Below are positions 8,239 through 15,118 of a stretch of 29,672 bases of DNA, in pieces. The notes beneath the pieces were generated by a model. The model saw only the letters and a program-made list of their open reading frames with translations, was not told the DNA's origin and searched no databases. The DNA lies in contig CAZEJK010000041.1 of the NCBI GenBank assembly GCA_964512045.1, positions 1 through 29,672 on the forward strand. Reading direction: 5' to 3'. Within the stretch, counting starts at the first letter, position 1; each line of letters begins with the position of its first letter. The position numbers and the translations under genes were made by a program. Source of the stretch: CAZEJK01 sp964512045 (GTDB lineage: Bacteria; Acidobacteriota; Thermoanaerobaculia; Thermoanaerobaculales; Sulfomarinibacteraceae).

Positions 8239-8430
8239 TCAGTCTAAAGCGCGCTTGAACACCATGCCGATGTGATCCGTTGCGCCGGTCTTGAAGTTGA
8301 TGGCGGTGATCGCCACCAGCTCCCAACCGTCCTCGCCCAGCTCGTTGAGCTGGCTCTGATAGACAGGATCCAGACGATAGTTCTCCGAACGGATATTGAT
8401 GATCTTGTACTCCCAGCGCACGCGCTCCAT
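8239..8430 (-). CDS. DUF4177-like small protein
   Basis: This 63-aa protein has the compact pattern WEYKIINIR...LNELGEDGWELVAITAINF...MVFKR, typical of the small DUF4177 domain, whose role is not established. The reading frame is supported by this domain match and by a ribosome site (GGGAGG) about 9 nt before the ATG at 8428-8430. It is a lone - strand gene between + strand blocks, convergent with the RDD gene and divergent from the ECF sigma operon. Longer frames over the same bases are shadows. Confidence 0.75.
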   Translation of the reverse strand: MERVRWEYKIINIRSENYRLDPVYQSQLNELGEDGWELVAITAINFKTGATDHIGMVFKRALD

Positions 8431-8563
8431 GCCAGCCTCCCTCCCGTGTCGGTGTCTTCACGACTCACACTGTGACGACGGCTGAGCGGCGTCGAAACGA
8501 GAGCGAGACTGCGCTCGGCCGGCGGAGCCGTCAGAAGCGTCATCGTGAAAGATGCCCTTTCCC

Positions 8564-8587
8564 CTGTATTCTACCTCTGTATTCTAC
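8564..8587. repeat. Tandem 11-bp direct repeat holding twin -10-like motifs on the - strand
   Basis: CTGTATTCTAC occurs at 8564-8574 and again at 8577-8587, a 13-bp period. On the - strand each unit contains TAGAAT, a good -10 hexamer. They lie about 140 bp before the DUF4177-like start, inside the 257-bp divergent gap 8431-8687. Two promoters, or an operator with paired sites, are possible. No convincing -35 is seen. Confidence 0.5.
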
Positions 8588-8631
8588 ACGACGGCACGGA
8601 ACGTCTTGAGACGGGCACGTGCCCCGAGAGC

Positions 8632-8658
8632 TGTCAACCTTTCTGCAGGTATAACGTC
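8632..8658 (+). promoter_or_regulatory. Possible ECF-type promoter before the sigma factor gene
   Basis: TGTCAACC (8632-8639) and CGTC (8655-8658) are 15 bp apart. This matches the AAC / CGT logic seen at many ECF sigma promoters and would fit autoregulation by the sigma factor that starts at 8688. A TATAAC hexamer at 8650-8655 overlaps it, so a housekeeping promoter is an alternative. Confidence 0.4.
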
Positions 8659-8687
8659 CCACCAGGGTGTGGAGAGCCGGGACCACC

Positions 8688-9266
8688 ATGGCGCACGGGC
8701 CAGATCACGAGCCGACCGACAGCGAGCTCTGCGAGCGTGTCAGGAGCGGCGAGTCGGAGGCGTTCTCTCAACTGGTGCGCCGACATCAGCGTCGAGTCTG
8801 GATGGTGTGCCGCCAGTACGTGGGCTCGGACGATGCGGATGGAGCGGCACAGGAGGCGTTCGTCAAGGCGTTTCGCAAGCTCCACACGTTCGATGGACGG
8901 GCGCAGCTGGCAACGTGGCTGACCCGCATCGCGATCAACACGTGCGTCGACCGACTCCGCCAGCGGAGTCGGTTCGGACGGCGCGTGGAGGTGGATGATG
9001 AGACCGGCGACGATCCTCTCCTCAACGTCGTTGATGACGCGGTAGACCCTGAGCGGCGCGCCATGCAGCGGCAGGCCGTGCGCCGCCTTCGCGCCGCGGA
9101 GGCGGGGCTGCCCGACCGCCAGCGGGAGGTGTTCCGGCTGCGGTTTTACGCAGGGCTCGAGCTGGAGGAGATCGCGGAGGCGCTGGGCGTTCATGTCGGC
9201 ACGATCAAGACCCAGCTGCACCGGGCCGTCCACCGGGTGCGTGCCGAGCTTGGAGATGTTCGATGA
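8688..9266 (+). CDS. ECF-family RNA polymerase sigma factor
   Basis: This 192-aa RpoE-like sigma factor has a sigma-2 region at about 20-95 (EAFSQLVRRHQRRVW, DADGAAQEAFVKAF, ATWLTRIAINTCVDRLR). Its sigma-4 helix-turn-helix is near 140-188 (LPDRQREVFRLRFYAGLE, IAEALGVHVGTIKTQLHRA). It lacks sigma-3, as ECF factors do. The ATG at 8688 follows GGAGAG at a slightly long spacing; a GTG at 8667 is an alternative adding 7 residues. The stop overlaps the anti-sigma start as ATGA, so this is the head of a three-gene coupled operon likely to sense envelope stress. Confidence 0.93.
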   Translation: MAHGPDHEPTDSELCERVRSGESEAFSQLVRRHQRRVWMVCRQYVGSDDADGAAQEAFVKAFRKLHTFDGRAQLATWLTRIAINTCVDRLRQRSRFGRRVEVDDETGDDPLLNVVDDAVDPERRAMQRQAVRRLRAAEAGLPDRQREVFRLRFYAGLELEEIAEALGVHVGTIKTQLHRAVHRVRAELGDVR

Positions 9267-9769
9267 GACACGAGCAGCACTTGAGTGAGCAGGATCTGAC
9301 GGCGGTGGTGGCCGGCCTCGAGCTGGACTCGGCGGCGCGGTCCCACCTGGCCGACTGCGTGGCCTGTCGACGAGCGGTTCGCGCGACCGAGGATGTGATC
9401 GCCATGCGTCGGCTGCACCTGGAGGCAGAGGCGCCGGACTTCGATCACCAGTGTGAGCTGGTTCTCGAAGCGATCGCGTCAGATCGGGTGGTGCGACATT
9501 CCCCGAGATGGTCGTGGCGTCTGATGGTGGCTGCCGCTGCCGCGGTGGTGGCGATTCTGCTTGGCGGTATGGTGTGGATGAACGGCTTGCATCAGGCTCC
9601 TTCGGGAACCTCTCCGTTGGCGGCCAACGAGGCGCCGTTCGTCCCCGAGGACGTGCTGGCGGAGGTGGACGCGGCCCTTGCCGAGGATCAGATCCCTGGC
9701 TTCGCTCCGCTGGAGGGTCTCGTGCCGGGCGATCAGGAGCTGGAGCTGCTGCTGGAGGAGGAGTCATGA
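9263..9769 (+). CDS. Zinc-type transmembrane anti-sigma factor
   Basis: This 168-aa protein has an N-terminal anti-sigma domain with the motif H28-x3-C32-x2-C35 (SHLADCVACR), the zinc-binding signature of ZAS anti-sigma factors. A single membrane helix lies at about 88-108 (LMVAAAAAVVAILLGGMVW), and a short, acidic periplasmic tail follows. It probably holds the ECF sigma factor inactive at the inner membrane until an envelope signal arrives. The ATGA overlaps with the genes on both sides give tight stoichiometric coupling. Function rests on the motif and on position directly after the sigma gene. Confidence 0.85.
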   Translation: MRHEQHLSEQDLTAVVAGLELDSAARSHLADCVACRRAVRATEDVIAMRRLHLEAEAPDFDHQCELVLEAIASDRVVRHSPRWSWRLMVAAAAAVVAILLGGMVWMNGLHQAPSGTSPLAANEAPFVPEDVLAEVDAALAEDQIPGFAPLEGLVPGDQELELLLEEES

Positions 9770-10236
9770 CACGTGCACACATGGTCAGGCTGGGACGCCG
9801 CCTGTCGGTTGGCTTCCTGGTGCTCGTGGCCGCTGCAGCGTCCGCCCAGGAGCTCAATCTGCCGCCCGGACGGTGGTGGGACAACCCCCGCTTGGTCGAG
9901 GAGATTGGTCTGTCGGAAGCTCAGCGCGAGCAGATCCGGACGATCGTGTACGAGCATGTGCGACGGATGGTCGACCTCAAGGCCGATATGGAGCGGGCGG
10001 GCCTCGATCTGAAGGAGCGTGTGGGCCGTGAGGTCCTGGATGTGGACGCGGTCCGGAAGGCCCACGAGGCGTTCCTGGCGGCACGGATGGCCCTCGAGCG
10101 GGAGCGGTTCGAGCTTCTGCTGGCCGTCCGTCAGGTGTTTACAGCGCAGCAGTGGGAGCGACTCGAGCGCCTGCGAGATCAGTCGAGTCGGCGACCACCG
10201 CCGGCGCGGCGGGGCCGCAGCCGTCCAGGACCGTAG
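9766..10236 (+). CDS. Spy/CpxP-like periplasmic protein
   Basis: This 156-aa protein has a basic N-terminus and hydrophobic signal segment ending ...VAAAASAQE, so it is probably exported. The mature part is helical and charged. It carries two short motifs, IGLSEAQREQIR and FTAQQWERLERL, that resemble the LTxxQ repeats of Spy/CpxP-type periplasmic chaperones and heavy-metal-resistance sensors. The C-terminus is a basic, proline/arginine-rich tail. It is the third gene of the sigma/anti-sigma operon (ATGA overlap at 9766-9769), which suggests it either modulates the anti-sigma factor or is an envelope-stress effector. The choice between those roles is inference. Confidence 0.7.
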   Translation: MTRAHMVRLGRRLSVGFLVLVAAAASAQELNLPPGRWWDNPRLVEEIGLSEAQREQIRTIVYEHVRRMVDLKADMERAGLDLKERVGREVLDVDAVRKAHEAFLAARMALERERFELLLAVRQVFTAQQWERLERLRDQSSRRPPPARRGRSRPGP

Positions 10237-10260
10237 CCCCCGGCTGGCAGCTGCCAACAC

Positions 10261-10330
10261 GGCCACGGATCGCACCCAACGTGACGCTCCGGAACCGTTG
10301 GCCCCGCGACCGCGCAGCCGTGCGGGGTAC
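10261..10330 (+). repeat. Intergenic repeat type B, copy 2 (degenerate)
   Basis: This aligns without gaps to positions 1-70 at about 70% identity by eye. It includes a possible stem, CCCCGC (10302-10307) with GCGGGG (10322-10327). It lies in the 202-bp gene-free gap after the Spy-like gene; that gap also starts with the 12-bp palindrome TGGCAGCTGCCA. The stem is not well kept in copy 1. Confidence 0.4.
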
Positions 10331-10423
10331 TCGCGACTCGAGGGTTCTCATGGCCGGGCCGCTCCAGCGGTTCTCGCAGCGGGTTCTGATCCGCATCGAT
10401 GCGACCGTTCGGCTGCTTTCGGG

Positions 10424-10429
10424 TAGAAT
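10424..10429 (+). promoter_or_regulatory. -10 element of the cyclase gene, probable leaderless start
   Basis: TAGAAT ends 9 nt before the ATG at 10439. No Shine-Dalgarno sequence is present in GGTCGGCGC. The region 17-18 bp upstream (TGCGACC) is only a weak -35. Confidence 0.5.
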
Positions 10430-10438
10430 GGTCGGCGC

Positions 10439-12028
10439 ATGCTTGAGCTCGTGTACGAGGAGAGCGGAACCAGTCACCAGGTTCCTGTGCGGGACGGGTT
10501 GAGCATCGGTCGCTCCAGCGACAACGATGTCGTGCTCCGAGACTTCTCGGTGTCGCGACACCACGCGCGAGTGGAGGCCGATGGTCCGAACTTCCGCGTG
10601 TCGGACCTGGACTCGACCAACGGGGTCAAGGTCAACGAGTCGTTCGTGACCAGCGCGATCATCGCACCGGGCGATCGCATCACCATCGGTAGCTTTCAGC
10701 TTCTGGTGCAGGACTCGGCGTCGGCGTCGGACGCACTGTCCTCGGCGACGTATCTGCGCCCGCTGTCAGAGTTCAATCAGGACTATGGGCTGGAGGGGAC
10801 TCCTTCGTCAGTCTCCAAGGAGCTCGGTCACCGGGAACGGGTGTTCGAGATCCTCGCCCAGGTGGCCAAGACTCTGATCCAGGCGGAGGAGCTGCAGCCC
10901 GTCCTCGACAAGGTGATGGACATCGTCTTCGAGCATCTGCTGGTGGACCGTGCGTTCATCGTGCTGTTCGACGAGGACGGCGAGGCCCGGCTCGAGCTGT
11001 ACAAGACCCGCGAGACCGATCTCGAGGGGACCCCGGAGGTGCCGATCTCCCGCACCATCCTGGAGATGGTCACGCGGCAAAAGGTTGCGATCCTGACCCA
11101 CGATGCGCAGGCAGACCAGCGGTTCGAGGCCGGCCGGAGCATTCGCATCTACCAGATCCGATCTGCCATGTGCGCCCCCCTGTGGCACCGGGAGCGAGTG
11201 ATCGGCGTGATCTATGTGGACTCGCCACTGCACGTGGGCTCGTTCTCGACCGGCGATCTCGATCTCCTGACCGCCCTGGCCAACTACGCTGCCGTGGCGA
11301 TCGAGCGGGCGAAGCTCAGCGAGAACATTCGTCGTGAGCAGGAGCTGCGGCGACGGCTGGAGCGCTACCACTCACCAGCGGTGATCGAGGCGGTTGTCTC
11401 GAACCCCGAGCAGGCGGAGCGCGAGGTGGCGGTGCGCGAGACCTCGATCCTGTTCGCGGATCTTGTGGGCTTCACATCGCGCTGCGAGAGCCTGGCTCCC
11501 GAAAAGGTGGCGGCGTTCCTCAACCAGTTCTTCTCGCTGGCGGCGGAGGCGATCTTCCGGTTTGGTGGAACTCTGGACAAGTTCATCGGCGATGCTGCAA
11601 TGGCATTTTTTGGTGCGCCTCTTCCCCAGGACGATCACGCGGAGCGGGCAGTTCGAGCGGCGATGGCGCTGCTGACCAGCATGCGGGAGTGGAACCAGGA
11701 GCGTGCTGTCCAGGGACTGGATGAGGTCACAGTGCGCGTGGCCATCAACTCGGGTCCGGTGGTGGTCGGCGATATCGGCTCTGAGACCCGTGTTGATTAC
11801 ACCGTGCTCGGCAACACAGTCAACGTGGCTGCGCGCATCGAGGAGTACATGGCGCAGCCAGGACAGGTGGTGATCGGTGAGGCGACACAGGGCGCAGTGG
11901 CTCACTTGGTGCCGACCGAGCACCTCGGCAACGTACAGCTCAAGGGGTTGAGTCGCAAGCTGGCGGTGTATCGGATCAAGATCGAGGATGTGAGCAGGAT
12001 CGATCTGCAAGGACAGGCTCCGACCTGA
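10439..12028 (+). CDS. FHA-GAF-class III adenylate cyclase
   Basis: This 529-aa cytoplasmic signalling protein has three domains. An FHA domain (about 1-95: IGRSSDNDVVL, SVSRHHARVE, DLDSTNG) binds phosphothreonine. A GAF domain (about 140-290) follows. The C-terminal class III cyclase domain (about 330-500) keeps both metal-binding aspartates (D341 in ILFADLVGF, D385 in KFIGDAAMAFFG). It also has adenine-selecting K381, the DYTVLGNTVNVAAR segment with its Asp, and the catalytic Asn and Arg. ATP to cAMP conversion is therefore well supported. The FHA domain implies control by a Ser/Thr kinase, but none is nearby. It appears to be transcribed alone or with the following pyrophosphatase gene, 52 bp away. 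Confidence 0.93.
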   Translation: MLELVYEESGTSHQVPVRDGLSIGRSSDNDVVLRDFSVSRHHARVEADGPNFRVSDLDSTNGVKVNESFVTSAIIAPGDRITIGSFQLLVQDSASASDALSSATYLRPLSEFNQDYGLEGTPSSVSKELGHRERVFEILAQVAKTLIQAEELQPVLDKVMDIVFEHLLVDRAFIVLFDEDGEARLELYKTRETDLEGTPEVPISRTILEMVTRQKVAILTHDAQADQRFEAGRSIRIYQIRSAMCAPLWHRERVIGVIYVDSPLHVGSFSTGDLDLLTALANYAAVAIERAKLSENIRREQELRRRLERYHSPAVIEAVVSNPEQAEREVAVRETSILFADLVGFTSRCESLAPEKVAAFLNQFFSLAAEAIFRFGGTLDKFIGDAAMAFFGAPLPQDDHAERAVRAAMALLTSMREWNQERAVQGLDEVTVRVAINSGPVVVGDIGSETRVDYTVLGNTVNVAARIEEYMAQPGQVVIGEATQGAVAHLVPTEHLGNVQLKGLSRKLAVYRIKIEDVSRIDLQGQAPT

Positions 12029-12080
12029 GCTGGAGCGGCTCCGGATCGGCAGGTCGGGCAACCGAGAGTGGAGCTGCCAG

Positions 12081-12632
12081 GTGCAGATGGAGAGCTTGCT
12101 GTTCGTCACATCGAGCGCCAACAAGCGGCGCGAGGCAGAAGCCGTGCTGGGGCGGCCGCTGGAGCATCGTGGGCTTGATCTGAGCGAGATTCAGAGCCTG
12201 GACCTTGCGACCGTGGTCGAGGCGAAGGCATGGGCGGCGCACGCTGCGCTCCGTCAGCCGGTCCTGGTGGAAGACACCGCACTCGAGCTGGCAGCGCTCG
12301 GGGGGTTTCCTGGACCGCTGGTGCGGTGGCTGTTGGAGCGGGTGGGAGCGGCAGGCATCGCGCAGATCGTTGCGGCTTTCGACGATGACCGTGCCACGGC
12401 GCGATGTGCGGCGGCGGCGTGCGATGGAGCTCGGGTCGTCATCGGTACTGGTGTGGTTAAAGGCCGGATCGCCGATCAGCCGAGGGGCCCCGGTGGGTTC
12501 GGCTGGGACAGCGTGTTCATGCCCCAGGGGGCTGGCGGGCTCACCTACGCCGAGATGACCGAGCACGCCAAGAACGCGATCTCGCACCGGCGGAAAGCAT
12601 TCGAGGCGCTCCGCGATGCCCTCTCCGATTGA
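12081..12632 (+). CDS. Non-canonical purine NTP pyrophosphatase, ITPA/HAM1 type
   Basis: This 183-aa HAM1/RdgB-family protein removes dITP/XTP-type nucleotides by hydrolysing them to monophosphates and pyrophosphate. It shows SSANKRREAEAVL near the N-terminus, LVEDTALEL with the catalytic acid pair, ALGGFPGPLVRWLL, GFGWDSVF, LTYAEM and KNAISHRRKAF. The VEDT...GGFPGP...W and TYAEM features recall eukaryal ITPA and archaeal HAM1 more than Escherichia coli RdgB. The GTG at 12081 sits 7 nt after GTGGAG; an ATG at 12087 is the alternative, shortening the protein by two residues. It is probably co-transcribed with the cyclase gene. Confidence 0.88.
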   Translation: MQMESLLFVTSSANKRREAEAVLGRPLEHRGLDLSEIQSLDLATVVEAKAWAAHAALRQPVLVEDTALELAALGGFPGPLVRWLLERVGAAGIAQIVAAFDDDRATARCAAAACDGARVVIGTGVVKGRIADQPRGPGGFGWDSVFMPQGAGGLTYAEMTEHAKNAISHRRKAFEALRDALSD

Positions 12633-12758
12633 GCGGCCCACGGTAAGCTGTTGTGCCGACTGCCATGGCGTGGACGCGCGACATCCGCTCTGCTGGTGGT
12701 CGTGAGCCGTGCGCCAAGATGGGTGCTGCGCACCCGCGGTGGGCCTGGTAGAGACCTG

Positions 12759-12767
12759 TGCTAGGCT
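12759..12767 (+). promoter_or_regulatory. Extended -10 of the ubiE/menG gene, probable leaderless start
   Basis: TGCTAGGCT (TGn plus TAGGCT) ends 7 nt before the ATG at 12775, with no Shine-Dalgarno sequence between (GCCCGCC). No clear -35 is present. The whole gap 12633-12774 has no convincing gene. Confidence 0.45.
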
Positions 12768-12774
12768 GCCCGCC

Positions 12775-13509
12775 ATGACGAGCGGCGTGGTCGACAAACG
12801 ACCTGAAGCGGTGCAGGGCATGTTCGCCCGAATCGCCCATCGTTACGACCTGCTCAACCGAGTCCTGTCCCTCGGACGCGACATGGTCTGGCGGCGACGG
12901 CTGGCGCGTCGTGTCGCAGCGGCGTGTCGCAGAGCTTCCGCGGGCGAGCATCTGGTTCTGGACGTGTGCACCGGGACTGGCGATGTGGCGCTGGCGATCT
13001 CCAAGGAGGGCCCGAGGCCCTTCGGTAGCGACTTCTGCCTGCCGATGCTCGTCGAAGCACAACGCAAGAGCCAGCGGCAGGGTCGGCAGCTGCCGTTGTT
13101 CGCAGCCGACGCGCTCCGGCTTCCCGTGGCCGATGACAGTGCTGCGGTCGTGACCGTGGCGTTCGGCGTTCGCAACTTCGTCGACCTCGTCGCTGGCCTC
13201 GGCGAGCTGGTGCGAGTCCTGCAGCCCGGGGGCACGCTTCTGATCCTCGAGTTCTCACAACCGCGCGGGGTTCTGGCGCCCCTGTTGAGATGGTGGTCTC
13301 GGACGGTTCCACCACGCGTTGGACAGTGGATCTCCGGCGACGATCATGCCTACACCTATCTGCCCGAGTCTGTGGAGCGGTTCGACGATCGACGCGAGAT
13401 GCTCGAGCGGCTCGCGCACGCGGGTCTGGTGGAGTGTACGGCTCATCCGCAGACGGGCGGAGTGGCCACGCTGTACGAGGGCCGGCGCCCGAAGGAGACG
13501 GTCTCATGA
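12775..13509 (+). CDS. UbiE/MenG demethylquinone methyltransferase
   Basis: This 244-aa SAM-dependent methyltransferase is of the UbiE/MenG family, acting in the last steps of ubiquinone or menaquinone synthesis. It shows the family N-terminus (MFARIAHRYDLLNRVLSLG), the SAM-binding glycine loop VLDVCTGTGDVALAI, VAFGVRNFVD, RVLQPGGTLLILEFSQP and a conserved C-terminal part. The ATG at 12775 gives the expected length, and a -10 element lies 7 nt upstream; a longer frame from 12709 would add 22 doubtful residues. The stop overlaps folD as ATGA. Whether the quinone is menaquinone or ubiquinone cannot be told here, so I leave the symbol open. Confidence 0.9.
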   Translation: MTSGVVDKRPEAVQGMFARIAHRYDLLNRVLSLGRDMVWRRRLARRVAAACRRASAGEHLVLDVCTGTGDVALAISKEGPRPFGSDFCLPMLVEAQRKSQRQGRQLPLFAADALRLPVADDSAAVVTVAFGVRNFVDLVAGLGELVRVLQPGGTLLILEFSQPRGVLAPLLRWWSRTVPPRVGQWISGDDHAYTYLPESVERFDDRREMLERLAHAGLVECTAHPQTGGVATLYEGRRPKETVS

Positions 13510-14429
13510 CAGATTCGAACCCGAGCACTCTGCTCAATGGCAAGGCCGTGGCGGCGGCGATCCGCGACGAGGTGACCGGGGAGGTGGCCCAGCTGCCGTT
13601 TGCGCCTCGCCTGGACGTCGTCCTGGTCGGCGACGACCCGGCGTCGCACGTGTACGTCCGATCGAAGGGGAAAGCGTGCGAGAAGGCCGGAATCACATCG
13701 GTGACCCACCGTCTGGAGGCGAGCGTTGACCAGCGGCAGATCATCGACCTCATCGATGGGCTCAACGCCGATCCCGAGGTGGACGGGATCCTCGTGCAGC
13801 TGCCGCTGCCTGCAGGGATCGACAGCGAGGCGGTGCTGGACCGGCTGGACCCGGACAAGGACGTGGATGGCTTCCATCCTGTCAACGTGGGTCGTCTGCA
13901 GCAGAGGAGGCCGTTTCTTGTCCCGTGCACACCGGCTGGCATCATGGAGCTGCTCCGGCGAGAAGGGATCGAGCTGAGCGGCCGTCGTGCGGTGGTGGTG
14001 GGTCGCTCCGACATCGTCGGCAAGCCGATGGCAATGCTCCTGCTGCATGCCAACGCGACCGTCACGGTCTGCCACTCCCGAACCCGCGATCTGCCGGCGG
14101 TGACGCGCGAGGCCGACGTGCTGATCGCAGCCGTCGGCCAGAAGGCGATGATCGGACCGGAGCTCGTGCGGCCTGGCGCTGTGGTGGTGGATGTCGGTAT
14201 CCACCGAGTGGAGGAGGCCGACGAGGTGCGACGTCTGTTTCCGGAGGACTCCAAGCGGATGGAGACGTTCGAGCGTCGGGGAGCGGTGGTGACCGGTGAC
14301 GTGGACTTCGTTCGCGTTGCGCCGGTGGCGGGGAGGATCACACCCGTTCCCGGTGGAGTGGGTCCGCTGACGATTGCCATGCTGCTCAGCAACACCGTGC
14401 GGGCAGCGTGCGCTCGTCGTCAGCGGTGA
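13506..14429 (+). CDS. folD: Bifunctional methylenetetrahydrofolate dehydrogenase/cyclohydrolase
   Basis: FolD interconverts 5,10-methylene- and 10-formyl-tetrahydrofolate using NADP. The 307-aa product has catalytic Y50-x3-K54 (YVRSKGKACEKAGI). It also has the EVDGILVQLPLP segment, DKDVDGFHPVNVG, PCTPAGIMELL, the dinucleotide-binding VVVGRSDIVGKPMAMLL and the C-terminal PVPGGVGPLTIAMLL signature. It starts by ATGA overlap with the methyltransferase gene. Only 10 bp separate its stop from coaE, so the ubiE-folD-coaE cluster is likely one transcript. Confidence 0.97.
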   Translation: MTDSNPSTLLNGKAVAAAIRDEVTGEVAQLPFAPRLDVVLVGDDPASHVYVRSKGKACEKAGITSVTHRLEASVDQRQIIDLIDGLNADPEVDGILVQLPLPAGIDSEAVLDRLDPDKDVDGFHPVNVGRLQQRRPFLVPCTPAGIMELLRREGIELSGRRAVVVGRSDIVGKPMAMLLLHANATVTVCHSRTRDLPAVTREADVLIAAVGQKAMIGPELVRPGAVVVDVGIHRVEEADEVRRLFPEDSKRMETFERRGAVVTGDVDFVRVAPVAGRITPVPGGVGPLTIAMLLSNTVRAACARRQR

Positions 14430-14439
14430 CGGAGCCGTC

Positions 14440-15084
14440 GTGGCTGTCTGCACGGTCGCCTTGACCGGAGGCCTGGCGTCCGGCAAGAGCGCGGTCGCCC
14501 GCCAGCTGGTCAGCCTTGGCGCGCACGTACGCGACGCGGATGCCGTGGTTCACGAGCTGTACCGGAGCGGCGAACCCGGTGCACGAAGGGTCGCGGAGCT
14601 GTTTGGCGCCCAGGTGCTCGATGCCACCGGTGCAGTGGATCGCAACCGCCTGAGCCACATCGTGCAGGCTCAGGCCGGCGCGTTGGAGCGCCTGCAAGAT
14701 GCGGTGCATCCTCTCGTACGCGAGCGGATCAGCAGCTGGCTCGACGAGCTGGCGCACGGCTGCGAGGGGCCGACCGTCGCTGTCGTCGAGGCCGCACTGC
14801 TGATTGAAGGCGGCTGGTACCACGCCTACGACGTGCTCGTGGTGGTCTGGTGCCGGCGCTTCCAGCAGCTCGAGCGCGCCATCGCGCGGGGGATGCCTCG
14901 GCGACGAGCCGAGCACCTCGTGGCTGCACAGCTGGATCTGGACGCCAAGCGAGAGCTGGCGGATGTGGTGGTGGACAACTCCGGTGGTCTGGCGGATCTT
15001 GCCGACCGGACCGCGATGGCGTGGAAGACCATCACTTCGCTGTGTGCCGGTCGCCACGGCGGCGGGTCGGGTCCGACTCGCTGA
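14440..15084 (+). CDS. coaE: Dephospho-CoA kinase
   Basis: CoaE phosphorylates the 3'-hydroxyl of dephospho-CoA, the last step of coenzyme A synthesis. The 214-aa protein starts with the P-loop ALTGGLASGKSAVA, followed by VRDADAVVHELY. It also has VVEAALLIEGGWY, the lid-like RRFQQLERAIARG and VVDNSGGLADL, as in the family. The GTG at 14440 is chosen because GGAG lies 5 nt before it and the P-loop falls at the usual distance from the N-terminus; the frame is open upstream, but only as a shadow of folD. Its stop codon overlaps the candidate -35 of recN. Confidence 0.93.
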   Translation: MAVCTVALTGGLASGKSAVARQLVSLGAHVRDADAVVHELYRSGEPGARRVAELFGAQVLDATGAVDRNRLSHIVQAQAGALERLQDAVHPLVRERISSWLDELAHGCEGPTVAVVEAALLIEGGWYHAYDVLVVVWCRRFQQLERAIARGMPRRRAEHLVAAQLDLDAKRELADVVVDNSGGLADLADRTAMAWKTITSLCAGRHGGGSGPTR

Positions 15085-15111
15085 CACCAGCAACGAGCTC
15101 GGTGGTAGGAT
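15081..15111 (+). promoter_or_regulatory. Weak promoter before recN, probable leaderless start
   Basis: CTGACA (15081-15086) and TAGGAT (15106-15111) are separated by 19 bp, slightly long. The -10 ends 7 nt before the recN ATG at 15119, and no Shine-Dalgarno sequence fits between them. Confidence 0.4.
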
Positions 15112-15118
15112 TCTGACC

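Noticed and set aside
8467..8477. TCACA-C-TGTGA inverted repeat as a CRP-type site
   Set aside because: The half-sites are in reverse order and the 1-bp spacing does not fit CRP/FNR operators; probably chance.
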